64,000 nucleotides of DNA from Cladopsammia gracilis (GCA_022457155.1 JAJGOT010000020.1:576001-640000), one strand, 5' to 3'; positions 50,840 to 63,190 are shown, counted from the stretch's first letter. A program made the numbers and translations. Notes: generated from the letters alone by a model not told the origin.

Positions 50840-51949
50840 GAGTATATACCCAGATACGTCGTTTCCAATAAGTAGGAGGAAAATAAAGAAATGGGAAATT
50901 TGCTAATTGTGTTTCTCTTTTCAGAACTGAAGCAAACACTCGCTGCTACCGTACAAACTGTGAGTAGAACAAATTTTATGGCATCACAAAAAAGAAAAAC
51001 ATTAGAGCGCAAAAAACGGTCCTTTTTACCCGAACTTACCTGTCTAACTCGTGAAATTTAAATAATAAAATAGTTGTAAGTTACTTTTCATCGTGCAGAT
51101 TATGTTGATTTAATGGCCAGCAAAGGAAAGTTCACTTCTGTCAGTTTATTGTGGGCCGTAGTTTTGTCAAGGCAAGGCATGTGCTTTCCTCCTGGCAATT
51201 TCCTTGCTGAGGTTGTCTGTATGGCAGCCTTGCTTGGGCTCACTGCTGATTAATAGAAGTTGATACTTCTTCGTTTATTGGCTAACATTTCGAAAGAACC
51301 TTATTCAGTCCAAATCACCATTTAGAGTGCTAATCTATGAGAGTATTTTGGAAAGTTTAGCACCATTTGTTTCATAACTTGTTTTACCACTCTTTACCTG
51401 GCTACTAAAGTGATCTAAACTACAGATATTGTCGTTTTTCGTTGTTGTGTTCTTCATTAACCGTTAGTCGTTAACCGTTAGTTTGTTAAAACTGCTTTTC
51501 CTAAAATGTGGAATTTGTAAGCCAAGGAAAAAGCACTTGCTTATACCTAGGTTTTATTACTATCATGCAGGTTTAAGGAGTTCCGGCAAAGAGCGTGACA
51601 TCCTTATATCAAGATGGTTCAAATTGAGACATCATGCATGAGGATCGACCGGCAACGAACGGGCGAATATAAGTGAAAGAGAGCTAAGAAAGCCACCACA
51701 TATGATAACCAACAAAATGAAATTGTAAAACATTTTGTTTTTCAGTCAAGTATGCATTCATGCAAACAGTGAAATATAGCTCCTTTATAGTTTATACGAA
51801 TATAAGCAAATGAAATAGAAAGAAAAGTTTTCTAAAAAAAAAAACATTCATTGTGAAGTTACTCCGTAGAATTGTACATTTGACGGTAAGTTTAATAAAG
51901 ACATAACCAAAACTGTTTGTCAATATGATCCTTTTTAAAGTGTTGTTTT
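50840..51949. other. Right flank of foldback, includes a direct repeat
   Basis: No gene. The 51119-51272 copy of the direct repeat lies here. The remainder is AT-rich and plain. Confidence 0.4.
51119..51272 (+). repeat. Direct repeat flanking the foldback, right copy
   Basis: Same orientation as 42627-42779, about 85% alike by eye. It shares GCCGTAGTTTTGTCAAGGCA and GAGGTTGTCTGTA. Confidence 0.8.
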
Positions 51950-52426
51950 AACTTTCTGAAGGGGTTAAATCTACTTATTATTTTGGGTTAAAATAACAGT
52001 TTTTTTAACCCATTTGTTTAGTCAAAATAACAAAAAGTAACTAAAAAAAATGTGTTGTCTCAGATGCACCCCGGGTACTTTTTTAAATAGTTAAATTAAC
52101 AAATTTCAATGGTTAGCAACCAAATGAATTAAGTTAATTTAACCAAAGATATTGGTTATTCTAACTAAAAATAAAGTAGTTAAAACTACTATTATTAATA
52201 GTTAAATCAACATAAATATTGAAGTCATAACAACTAAAAAGAAAAGTCAAAATAACCAATCAATAGTTATTTTAACTCATAATAATAAGTTATTTCAAAC
52301 CAAAATAAATCAGTCATTTTAAACCATTTAAAACGGGTCAAAGTGACTAAAAAAATGGGTTCTCTCAGATGCATTTGGCAACAATTTTAATTGGCTATTT
52401 TAACTAGTCAATTTTTACAGTGTAAA

Positions 52427-53240
52427 CATAAACTAATGGAGATTTGAACAAATGTTTTCGAAAGAAGATTGTGTTATCCATTTTTATGTGCTTGTTCATT
52501 CATTACATTGGTTGAAAAGTGATTTATGTAAACAAAACAAGACTTTGATTTTATGGTACCATTCTATCTTCACTCGCGTCGCCTTATGTAAAAATGTTTG
52601 TGTATTTTTTTGCAATTTTGATTTTCAAATCAGTTTCTCGGGTAATTTTTGACAAGCAACAAGTGTATTTTATTCGGGAAGTAGTCGTACTAGTTATTCT
52701 AGACGGAGAAAAAGTTGTTTTTTGTGAACTTTTGTACGGTCTAAATGTACTGTGCAGACGGTCGCCTAATACTGTTTTTGAGAATTGCTAAAATTGAAAA
52801 ATAGCCCTCGTCAATCTTAATTCTAGTGCTTTTTAACATAAATTAATGGAGATTTGAATAACTTTTTTAGAAGGAAGATTGTGTTGTCCATTTTTGTGTG
52901 CTTGTTCATTCATTACATAGGTTGAAAAGCGATTTTATGTAAACAAAACAAGACTTTGATTTTATAGTACAGTTCTATCTTCACTCGCATCGCCTTATGC
53001 AAATGTGTTTGTGTATTTTTTCAATTTTGATTTTCAAATTAGTTTCGCGGGCAATTTCTGACAAGCAACAAGTGTATTTTATTCGGAAAATAGTCGTACT
53101 AGTTATTCTAGACGGAGAAAAAGTTGTTTTTGTGAACTTTTGTACGGTCTGAATGTACTGTGCAGACGGTCGCGTAATAAGCTTACTGTTTTAGAGAATT
53201 GCTCAAATTGAAAAATAGCTTTCGTCAATCTTAATTCTAG
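52427..53240 (+). repeat. Tandem duplication of about 400 bp
   Basis: Two units (about 52427-52828 and 52829-53240) both start near CATAAA(C/T)TAATGGAGATTTGAA. They share ATTCTAGACGGAGAAAAAGT and ACTGTGCAGACGGTCGC. Short frames in both are not conserved between units, so they are non-coding. Confidence 0.85.
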
Positions 53241-53289
53241 TGCTTCCGACCTTTCACCTTAGTTAAGCTTGTTCACAGAGCGACGCTGT

Positions 53290-54170
53290 TAGGCTAAGCC
53301 TATCTATATATATTAATGCAAACATAAAAGATTTATGTTAAGTGTAAACGACCTTAATGCAAGCGATAGTGCAACCACAAGAAAATGATTTTTTTTAATC
53401 TGACTTGTTAATCTTTTTAATATGTTTGCATTGTGCGTTATCACAAGTAAAGGTAAGGTTGAGGTGCAGGGGGGGGGGGGGAGAGAGAAACGAAGAGATT
53501 AGTAGAAGTAATGATGCAAGGAAAGAAGTTCTGCTCATATCGGGATTGCAGTGTTTCACATTTTCCATTTGTAATTTAGGCATGAACTGAAATCAAGTGT
53601 TCGCGGTCTCTTACGACATGGTTCAACTATAGCGATTTCACTGCACGATTTCACTGCACGATTGCACACGAATTTCCGGGTGTAGAAACGAATCGTCTTT
53701 TCAATTTTGTTTGCCAGACGAAGCACTTGCTGTCTTCAACTCTTCAAGTTTCTTGTTTGTCGCCAGGTTACAATTTCACTTTGTGGTAGCTGAAGTAAAG
53801 TATAGTTTATTTATAGGAGTACTGGTACGTACAAAAGTGTGGTTATTAAAAGTTTCAACTCTTCAATTTTCTCGTTTGTCGCTAGGTTACAAATTGAGAG
53901 AGCAGATTTCACGTTATGGTAGCTGAAGTAAAGTGTCGTTAATAGGAGTACTGGTACGCACAAAAGTTTTGTTATAAAAAGCTGAGTTGGGTGTAAAGCG
54001 ATCGAGTCTGAATAAGTTGACCGTGATACGGTCTGCATATTAATTACCGAGAACTTGCATACACTGTGGCTTGTTGTATTGGCTTTGTCTGACAACATTT
54101 ATGACATTTGCAACCTTAAAACTGTGTTTTTGTGTGCAATTTCTGCCTTGCCAAGTTCTTTATCATATAT
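53290..54170 (+). repeat. Dispersed host repeat, copy B
   Basis: Same landmarks as copy A (TAGTGCAACCACAAGAAAAT, ATTGCACACGAATTTCCGGG, TACCGAGAACTTGCATACAC). It contains an internal partial duplication near 53720-53900. No gene. Confidence 0.7.
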
Positions 54171-54739
54171 TGCACTGCTTTTCTTGGGTAAACTGTAGAA
54201 TACCCGTCCACTTATTTGCATCTCAATGAATAAGAATGGTTCCTTTTGTTTTCATATGCTTCGTTCTTTAAAACGTTTAGGGATATATAAATAAGAAGAC
54301 GTGTAATCGACGTAGACGTAGTTGACAATTTTTGAATTTTACGTTGAAATATAATGGCCAGAGTATCCAATCTGACTCACTTCTAAAGATAAGCAGTTTG
54401 AAAAGATATGATTACGGTCAACTGAATTTAATCTTAATAAATATATCTGTTTTCGTGGAATAATTATTACAAGTACTTTGTTGACTGCACAGTTACTGGA
54501 ACATAACGTAGCTAAAATATCTTGAGTTGAACTGTTTTTCTATTAGTGTGCTTTGTCACAATAAAAATGTGCTCGAGAAACCTTGAAAACAGAGTTCTGA
54601 CATTGAACGGCGCAGTTTTAATCAAAGAAATAACCCTAAAACAATTTGCATGAAATTTCACGAAAAGCTGCCAGAATGTTAGGAAGCCAAAAACGCAACA
54701 AAACAACACATAACTATTACTGAATTTGAATTGCCTTTT

Positions 54740-56530
54740 CCGTTATTTTATTTTATTTTTTTTAAAATGCTGGGAAAAACTTTTAAACCTGCATTGAAGG
54801 ATTAACGCCACAGTCATAGCTTATTTATAAACATAAGAACAAGCATAACAAAGAAATTTATGTAAACAAGATTGACACGAGAAATAGTGCAATCACAAGA
54901 AGATGAAATTTGTTGATCTGCTCATGTTATGCTGATGCTTATCCTTTTTAATATGCATACATTGTAGTGAAGGACCCGGGCATTCGATAGCTGTTGGGGT
55001 GCGCAGAGGAGGAGTGAAAAATATAAGCGGAGAAATTAGTAGAAGTAATGATGTTTTCGTCTTATCGGGATGTAGTGTTTAACATTTTCCATTGGCAAAT
55101 TAGGTGTGAAGGAAATCAAGTGATCACGGTCGCTTACAACATGGTTACTATAGCGTTTTCACGGCACGATTGCACACAAAGTTCCGTGTTGAGAAATGTA
55201 TGTACATTTTAATTATTTTGCCATACAAAGCACTTGCTATCTTCAACTCTTCAAGTTTCTCATTTGTTACCAGGTTACAAATTGAGAGAGCATAGGAGTA
55301 CTGGTACGTACAAAAATTTTGTTATAAAAAGCTGAGTCGGGTGTAAAGCGATCTAGTCTAAATAAGTTGACCGTGATACGTCTGCATATTAATAACCGAG
55401 AACTTGCACACACTGTCCCTTGTTGTATCGCTTTGAAAATAACTTATGTTTTGTATGCAATTTCTGTCTTGCCAAGTTCTTTATCAGTTTGCGCAGTTTG
55501 ATATAAACGTTTTCAGATATAACGCGGTTGTTGGTGATAACGCTAATGTCAGTCTTCCAGGAAAAGCCGCAAGATTACAGTTGAGTGATTCCACCCAATT
55601 AAAACTTAGCTGAAGTAAATCATGTTCCGCTGTCATCGTATTAGTGCCTTATTATTTTAACTAAGCGTTTTAGAAATCTCGGAAAACGGCAAATTGGGAG
55701 ACATAGATCGAATATGAATAACAGTTTTGGTGATTAAGGGAAAAGTACCTAAATAAATGAATAAATAAGACCTGCATGTGTGACGTTTAATTGCTCGGCA
55801 ATCGTAAAGAAGACAAAGAAGCATATAAAAAGTTGTTGCTTTTGAATGGCCTTTAATAAGTCTTAGGAAGAAAACAGTTTTAGATCGGATATAGAATACT
55901 GTATAGTGGAACAAGTAAGAAGGGAAATCTGCTAGCCGTCGTGAAAAATATTGAAAAGATCAGTTACCTTTCGTTCGAGCTTTAGCCCTTCGAATTCGCT
56001 CTGACGAAGGAACTCGAAACGTCAGCTTATTTTAATAATCTTTTAACGGTGGCCATCTTACCTTATCAACTCAGTCGACAAAACGGCAAATTATCATACT
56101 CATATTGTCATATTGAACGCGTATTCTTATTTTGTCGTCAGTGGGGGCACTGAACCACAACATTGTTGGCCCAAAAGACCTTTTTTAAAAAATAATATAG
56201 GTTATGTCACGTCACTCTGCCATTTCTTCTCCACAAAAACGATACCGTTGTTGAACTGAACTCGTAAATGAAAAGGAATTATTGACCATCAAATTATTAC
56301 TTGAGCCACACCGTGCCACCTTAATCTTTGCGCATGAAACATGTAATTCATGTTCTCTCTTCCAATAAGATTTTAAAATCGAATTCGGCTTCGTTCAGAT
56401 TTTGCCATTTCTGCACTTCACATTTTTGTTTCTTTGGCGTTTTTCTCTATAGTCTATCCAAACCGTTATTTAAATGTTTCAACATATTTTTTAGTCCGCT
56501 TCTAAAGTGACAGAATTTCTTAATAGCGTA
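54740..56530 (+). repeat. Dispersed host repeat, copy C, with hammerhead-like tail
   Basis: The repeat landmarks are followed by a segment (about 55980-56530) that is paralogous to about 62490-63190. It includes CTGACGAAGG…CGAAACGTCAGC at 56001-56026 and CTTATCAACTCAGTCGACAA. No gene is supported. Confidence 0.65.
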
Positions 56531-58200
56531 ACTGACTGCATGCACATATCGTGCATTTCGCTTTTGGATTGCAGATAAAAATATTCCAGAATTGAAGTCA
56601 CGGAAAAAAAACAAAGCTCGGTTCTAAATTTCTCTCTTTCTGTTACTCTTGTCGATTATAGCGGCCGGTATCTTAAGTAATGGTGCTACAACTTCTTCAG
56701 CGTCAACAAACATCAACAAATCCCCCTCCCCATCCCCCGTCCAATGTTGTTGTGTTAAAAAAAATTGCTGATTCAAATGCACTAATACCAAAAACAACAT
56801 TAGAAGAGGGGAGGGGGAGGCGCATATTTATTTAATGGTGTGGGAATTTTTTTTTTTTAGAAGCATACAAAAATGTCGGCATGATTTAAATTTGTCTCTA
56901 TTAGTTTTGTCCGGATATGTAGATACAAATTCATTATTCAACGCAATCTCTATCCAGTTAAAAATAAACAAAGCTCGTCATTCGGTTCTAAAATTTCTCT
57001 CTTTCTGTTACTCGTGTCGATTATAGCGGCCGGGTTTTATAAAAGTAATTGTGCCGGGCTACAAATTAATTATTCAACGCAGTCTCTGTTAGCATTGCAA
57101 AAGTTTAAATTAGTGTTTTGATGAAGAAAATTTAACAGAGACCTTACACGCGACAATTTGTAGAATCGGCTCTGCCTGACAGGATATATGAGTTACAACC
57201 TAAAAATTAAATACATTAAAATTCGTTTAGCTTGAAGGTCATGTCTCTTTCTTACATGATGTAATTGTTTTACAGGTAAAGTCAGGAAACGAAATGACTT
57301 GGTCAGTATTTATTAAATATGGCCTGACTTTTCTTTGACGTACAAGTCACTATAAATTACCTAAGTTAAGATATTGTTCGATTAGTACTCTAGAAGTTTT
57401 GAGAAGACACAAACCACTTGTTTACTTAGGAAAAAAAAAAAACACAGCGATAGTAGCGTGGGAACGCGCGCGATTCTAAACGCCGTCTACGCGGGATATA
57501 ACAGTAGCCAGAAATGCATGAATGCACAAAATGTTTCGGGTTGAGGAGTCTGCATTTCAATTAGATGTCATTGCGTACGAAGCAGTCGCTGTCTTAATTC
57601 GCTATATGTTTACTTGCCTGGAGGCAGATTTCACCTTGTTGTAGCCGTAGCAAATTTCAATATCGTTTGTTGAAGTATTGGTACGTATAAAAGTTACATT
57701 TAACGCATCATGCATGTGGTTGCGTAATAAGGTGTGAAAATCGATCAACTGAGTTGTGTTCCATCGAGAAACGTCTGCATGTTCATTGACAAATTAGGGC
57801 TATTGTTATTAAAACCGCACTGGGATTACAAAATTTAAATAAGAAAGGAAAAACGAAATGAATTCTGGTAGTAGTAGTCAAATGACGTCATCGTGCAAAT
57901 GGCCTATTACAAGTGGCTTTGTTGACTGAACGGTTACTGGAATATAACGTAGCTGAATCGAAATACGTTGAGTTAAACTGTTATTCTACGAGTGTGATTT
58001 GTCCTAATAAGAAAGTGTTATAGAAACCACGGGGAACAGAACATTTATAGACAGTTCTGACATCAAACGCAATTTTGATCAACATTGAGGGAAAAGTCCC
58101 GAAACAATAATTTGCATGAAGTTCCACGAAAACCTTCGAGAATTTTAAATTACCAGTACGTAACAAAACAACATAAAACTGTTACCGGATTTGAACTGCC
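56531..58200. other. Repeat-rich, no gene seen
   Basis: TTCTAAA…TTTCTCTCTTTCTGTTACT occurs twice (about 56620 and 56983). About 57390-57790 resembles the repeats at 35350-36060. No supported coding frame. Confidence 0.4.
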
Positions 58201-58206
58201 TTTTCC

Positions 58207-58207
<1 letters not shown>

Positions 58208-58262
<55 letters not shown>
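58208..58262. repeat. TA microsatellite
   Basis: Uninterrupted (TA)n of about 55 bp. Confidence 0.95.
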
Positions 58263-58263
<1 letters not shown>

Positions 58264-58264
<1 letters not shown>

Positions 58265-58383
58265 TTGTCACAAATGAAGACAAACCAATACTTTTTTGTC
58301 TGACACCTATATTTCGACCACATTTAGTGGTCTTCTTCAGGGTGACAAAAAAGTATTGGTTTGTCTTCATTTGTGACAAATTT
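58264..58383. repeat. Palindrome with hammerhead-like loop
   Basis: Arms TTTGTCACAAATGAAGACAA… and its complement, about 45 bp. The centre on the minus strand reads CTGAAGA, a GACCAC/GTGGTC stem, GAAATAT, i.e. a hammerhead-like core at 58312-58340. Probably a Penelope-like terminal repeat in head-to-head form. Confidence 0.6.
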
Positions 58384-58487
58384 ATATTATTTTTATGAAA
58401 GACTGGATAAGTGGATGCTTGTGACAAGTTTATATATATATAATGTTTCAAAAACATCCTTTGTCTGGATCTTTCTTCCAAAAAGGT

Positions 58488-58645
58488 TAATTAATATTCT
58501 TCAAAATATGGAAATAAAGACAATAAACTTCTTGCCGATATTTCGTTTTTATTATAAAAGACTTCGTCAGCCCTGACGAAGTCTTTTATAATAAAGACGA
58601 AATATTGGCAAGGAGTTTATTGTCTTTATTTCCATATTTTGAAGA

Positions 58646-58650
<5 letters not shown>
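58488..58650. repeat. Near-perfect palindrome of about 160 bp with hammerhead-like cores
   Basis: Arms of about 80 bp meet at CAGCCCTG (about 58568-58575). Each arm reads outward as CTGACGA, a GTCTTT/AAAGAC stem, then GAAATAT (58573-58602 on +, mirror on -). It is AT-rich at the outer ends and abuts a long TA tract. Confidence 0.75.

Positions 58651-58651
<1 letters not shown>

Positions 58652-58735
<84 letters not shown>
58652..58735. repeat. TA microsatellite
   Basis: (TA)n of about 84 bp with minor interruption at the left. Confidence 0.95.
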
Positions 58736-58736
<1 letters not shown>

Positions 58737-59101
58737 AATATGTATACAATGTGCCCTCCCGGTTATTACCATAATGGCTTTATGGCAACTCCTGAACTTG
58801 GGCACAGGAAGTACGGTTACACATTGTTGGATTGCATTGTGGAGTCACGAGAGTGCTCAAACTGCGAGCAGTGAGCGAAGCAATATGCCAATAGTGAACA
58901 CCTCTTACGAGGCTCTCCACCCAATCCAGAGAGTGCTCAAACTGTATGAACAGTGAGCGTAACATACAAATATGTATACAATGTGCCCTCCCGGTTATTA
59001 CCATAATGGCTTTATGGCAACTCCTGAACTTGGGCACAGGAAGTACGGTTACACATTGTTGGATTGCATTGTGGAGTCACGAGAGTGCTCAAACTGCGAG
59101 C
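58736..59101 (+). repeat. Direct duplication of a TA-associated segment
   Basis: About 135 bp starting ACAAATATGTATACAATGTG is present at 58736-58870 and again, identical over most of its length, at 58967-59101. A diverged third copy is at about 63828-63935. The last two also end in TA tracts. Small ORFs inside are duplicated with it and not supported. Confidence 0.85.
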
Positions 59102-59375
59102 ATATATATATATAAATGTTGTGAAGAATGTTTAAACCCGCATTGAAGGAAAGGGAAAGAAAAATCCTAAAATACATGGTCATACATGTCCGCGTTCCAA
59201 AATTGTTATCAAATTTTTGGCCATGACACTGAAATAACTTTCCTTTTTTACCTTAAATAAAGCATGTTACATGACGGTGTCAAAATTCGTAACCATGAGT
59301 TACTCCTTCATTGAATCTTACAGAGCCATACATTCAATAAATCAGTACTATTCGACTAAATCACGCATAAAACCT

Positions 59376-59618
59376 ACAATCTTGGTCAGAAGTTTTGGGA
59401 CACAACCTTTATTCCCACAAATTGACTTTGTCGTTACCTCCCCCTCCCCACCCCCAATACAATGTTGAGTTTGATGCATATAACGAAGCCACAATGTCTC
59501 AACTTTGTATTGGGGGGAAGGGGGGACTAGGAAATGGAACGATAGTTTCTCTCGTCGAAAAAAATTGTCATTGTGTAGTATTTTCTTAAGTGTCCCAAAC
59601 TATTTCGTCCACGGTTGT
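59376..59618 (+). mobile_element. MITE, copy 1 (GGGACAC-ended)
   Basis: Starts ACAATCTTGGTC and ends with the imperfect complement; TTTGGGACAC and GTGTCCCAAA form the core of the inverted ends. Nearly identical to 60928-61172. An inner inverted pair (CCCAATACAATGTTGAG and CTCAACTTTGTATTGGG) adds a second stem. Confidence 0.75.
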
Positions 59619-60927
59619 CCGAGAGAGAATTTTGAAAGAGACAGGTCCATCGCTTGAAAAAAAGCCTTTAGCGGCGTAAATAGAGAGCCGGTGGTGGCAG
59701 TAGGTGCCGCAAGTGATCATGAACGTAAGTACTATAGTTTTGGGTCACATAAAGCATAGTTTTTGGGTGTTTTTTAATTCAAATTTTAAGCATCGCGTTC
59801 CGTGAACTTTGTATAGTTTGTTTTTGAGCCATAAGAAGCGCAAATATGGAACTGTTCCTATTACGGATGAAAAGCAAGTTGTCTATATGATGAAAGAAGT
59901 GTGTTTTTCCAGTAGCAGTGCGATTGAAAAGAAAAAAAGACCTCTAAATGTTGAAAAAATACACATTTGTGTTAGCACCGGAAGTGCCTTGTGAACAGTT
60001 CTCCACTGAAATTCGACAGTGCTCACACGAATTTTCAAGCCGAACAACGGGAAATGCGCACGTTTACTAACGTTTTCTATTGCAATATATGAGAAATAGT
60101 CTATTCAATGTAATTACATTCGAAACTCTCGAACAGTTGTTGAATTTGTAATTTTATCAACAGTGCTCCCTCATAACAAAGATGAGAAATATTTGATTTC
60201 TTGTTTACTTTAACGCAAAAGTGCTGGAGCACTGTTGAAAATTGAATAAAACGTGCAGTACTGATACAAACTACCTCCGTAAACAATTCTTCTAACAAGA
60301 TTGAAACATTTTAACTGCTTTCGTGGCTATCTTTCGGTGCTCGAGCAAGAGAAAAGAAGAAAATGCTGGTGGAGTACTGTTGCGGAGCACTATTGTCGTT
60401 ACTCATTAATAATAATACATGATGTGCGTGACTTTAAATCCGGTTTCAAATTTCCGGTAAGCTAGCATGTTAAATTGTGTTTCAGAGAAAACGAAACTCT
60501 TTTAATTGAAGCCTGAATTTAGGCTCATAGAGACAAAAAATAGTGACTCTTTATCTTTTGGGGGGATTCTTACAACAAAAATCCGTTTACAACCTTACCC
60601 ATGTAGAGCGTTTGCTTGGTCAAATAGGCATAACATTTATTGCCAATTCATCATTTCTCTTCTTAGAGTGATATGGTGATCACTAGCCATAAGGTCGACT
60701 TTAAAAAATGAAAGACTGATGGCATTATATCAAACCAAGACCTGTTTCTGTTACAATGTCACTTACATATAACTAACCCACCCCTCCCCCCATATTTTGT
60801 TATGTCACCTTTATTTTGATAATGCTAAACACCCTAACGCACATTTAAACCAGTAGATCTCCACTTCAGTCACAATATTTGGTTATTTTCTAGCGAAAAT
60901 GAGCAATTTAAACAGAAACACATTCCG
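59619..60927. other. Intergenic, no gene seen
   Basis: AT-rich. A 61-codon frame at 59809-59994 has no recognisable domain. Nothing else supported. Confidence 0.35.
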
Positions 60928-61172
60928 ACAATCTTGGTCAGAAGTTTTGGGACACTTAACGTTTATTCCCACAAATTGACTTTGTCGTTACCTCCCCCTC
61001 CCCACCCCCAATACAATGTTGAGTTTGATGCATATAACGAAGCCACAATGTCTCAACTTTGTATTGGGGGGAAGGGGGGACTAGGAAATGGAACGATAGT
61101 TTCTCTCGTCGAAAAAAATTGTCATTGTGTAGTATTTTCTTAAGTGTCCCAAACTATTTCGTCCACGGTTGT
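60928..61172 (+). mobile_element. MITE, copy 2 (GGGACAC-ended)
   Basis: Differs from 59376-59618 by a few bases near the left end (GGGACACTTAACG versus GGGACACAACC); flanks are unrelated, so it is a mobile family. Confidence 0.75.
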
Positions 61173-61299
61173 AGGCATGCTCTCACGCAAATTTTATAAA
61201 ACTTTTGTTTGTCTGCACATGGCCACTGGGCAAGTTATGTCAGTTATGTGATTTAATAAATCTGTTTTCAACTGTGGACAATTTTGCACTGTGGCGTTC

Positions 61300-63190
61300 T
61301 AGAATCCATATTCTTTTTCTTTTTAAAACCGATTTAAACCGTTATTTGAATGTTTCGTTTGCTTGCAAGGACATTTTTAAAGTGATTTTTTCCCAATAAT
61401 TTGCTTGACTATAAATAGCGTGTTATCTCATTTGTGTTCATTTCACTTCATGCTCTGGCAAATAAAGACTGTTTTGCACGAGCAAGAACACAAGGGCAAG
61501 CATATTAAGAAATTTATGTTAAATGTAAACGTGGATAATGATGCAAACATAAGACATTTATGTCAAGCTAGTGTAAACGACCTTAACACAAGCAATAGTG
61601 CAACCATAAGAAAATATATATATTTTTATCTTGTTATGCTCATGCTTATGCTTTTAAATATGTTTGCATTGTGCTTTATTTGTCACTTGTGAAGGACACG
61701 GCCCTATCTGTTGAGGTGCGGGGAACGAGAGTGAGAAAACGGGAAAGATTAGAAGAAGTAATGATACAAGGGACAAAGTTCTCCTCATATCGGGATTGCA
61801 GTGTTTCACATTTCCATTGAAACTGTTAGGCGTGAACTGAAATCAAGTAATTGCCGTCGCTTACGTCATGGTTACTATAGCGATTTCACTGCACGATTGC
61901 ACACGAATTTCCGTGTTGAGAAATGTATGTACATTTCAATTTTTTGCCATGCGAAGCACTTGCTATTTTCAACTCTTCGAGTTTCTCGTTTGTCCCCAGG
62001 TTACAAATTGAGAGAGCAGATTACACCTCATGGTAGCCGAAGTAAAGTATCGTTAATAGGAGCACTGGTATGTACAAAAGTTTTGTTGTTAAAAGCTGAG
62101 TAGGGTGAAAAGCGATCGACTCTAAATAAGTTGACCGTGATACGGTCTGCATGTTAATTGCCGAGAACTTGCATACACTGTGGCTTGTTGTATTGGCTTT
62201 GTCTGACATTATTTAATATGAGATTTGCAACCATAAAACTGTGTTTTGTGTACAATTTCTGTCTAGCCGAGTTCTTTATCATTTTTGGCAGTTTTATATG
62301 AACATTTCCCGATATAACTCGGTTGTTTGTGATAACGCTAATGTCTGTCTTCCAGAAAAAGCCGCGTGATTTATACAGTTGACTGATTCCACCCGATAAG
62401 GGGCTAATAACATGGCGAATTTCAGCCCGATTAGGCGGGTTGAAATCTGCTAGCCAAATCTGCTAGCCATCGTAAACAAATATTAGAAAAGCTGACATTT
62501 CGAGCGCTCGCCATTCGGATTTACTCTGACGAAGGGCGCTCAAAACGTCAGCTTTTTTAATCCTTTTTACGGTGGCCATTTTACCTTATCAACTCAGTCG
62601 ACAAAACCAAATTGTCATATTGTCATATTGAACGCGTGTTCTTTTTTGTCGTTGGGGCATTTAACCTCTACATATCATTGGCCCAAAAGACTTTTTTTAA
62701 AAAATGATATAGGTTATTGTACGCCACTTTGCCTTTTCTAGTCCACAAAAACGGTTGTTGAACTGAACTCGAAAATGACTGGGAGTTAGTAGTAGTAATG
62801 TTGACCATCAAATTATTGCTTGTGCCACACAACTACCTTAATCTTTATCCATTATACGACCAATTTATTATTCTTTTATATGCATTTTAATTAGCCCTCC
62901 TGGTCTCATTTTCACTTGAATGTACTTTGGATTTTGCACATGCTGACTAGGCCAAGAGGGCTAATTAAAATGCATATCAGAAAGAATAATAAATTGGCCG
63001 CCATTTTGGAATAAAATGTCTATTAGACTTTTAAAATCAAATTCAGCTTTGTTCCGATTTTGTCATTTTTGCACTCCACCTTTTGTTCCCCTGGCGTTTT
63101 TCTCTTTGGTCTGTTCAAACCGTTATTTAAATGTTTTACCCTATTTTTTAGTCCACTTCTAAAGGGACAGAATTTCTTAATAACGTGACT
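61300..63190 (+). repeat. Dispersed host repeat, copy D (uninterrupted Polinton target)
   Basis: Contains AAACCGTTATTTGAATGTTT followed directly by CGTTTGCTTGCAAGGACA, i.e. the Polinton target region without insertion. Copy-A landmarks follow, then the segment shared with 55980-56530. A palindrome at 62859-62999 (arms GACCAATTTATTATTCTTT… and complement) is a nested foldback. Confidence 0.7.
62859..62999. repeat. Palindromic foldback element
   Basis: Arms of about 48 bp (…TTTTAATTAGCCCTC and GAGGGCTAATTAAAA…) around a unique centre of about 40 bp. Confidence 0.75.

Larger units (their letters stand above)
37755..52422. mobile_element. Large CACTG-ended element (EnSpm/CACTA-like?), 14.7 kb
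   Basis: The left end reads CACTGTAAAAATGGACTAGT and the right end is its near-perfect complement (one mismatch in 20). TA is on both sides. Subterminal regions (37775-38090 and 51950-52400) are full of TTAAAATAAC-type repeats, as in CACTA elements. Joined flanks align with an uninterrupted stretch at about 11960-12210. Inside are two Penelope-like fragments and a giant satellite foldback. No transposase was recognised, so it is probably non-autonomous or a composite. The class is inferred from the ends only. Confidence 0.55.

Noticed and set aside
42929..50848. Nine-bp target duplication around the foldback (GAGAATTCT versus GAGTATATA)
   Set aside because: Only five of nine bases match; not enough to claim a duplication.
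47176..51012. Very long minus-strand ORFs (up to 1278 codons) of (YSSLSVLFCP)-type repeats, and matching plus-strand ORFs at 42807-44713
   Set aside because: They come from a 10-bp satellite without stop codons in any of three frames; the same protein appears in all frames and both arms, so it is not evidence of coding.
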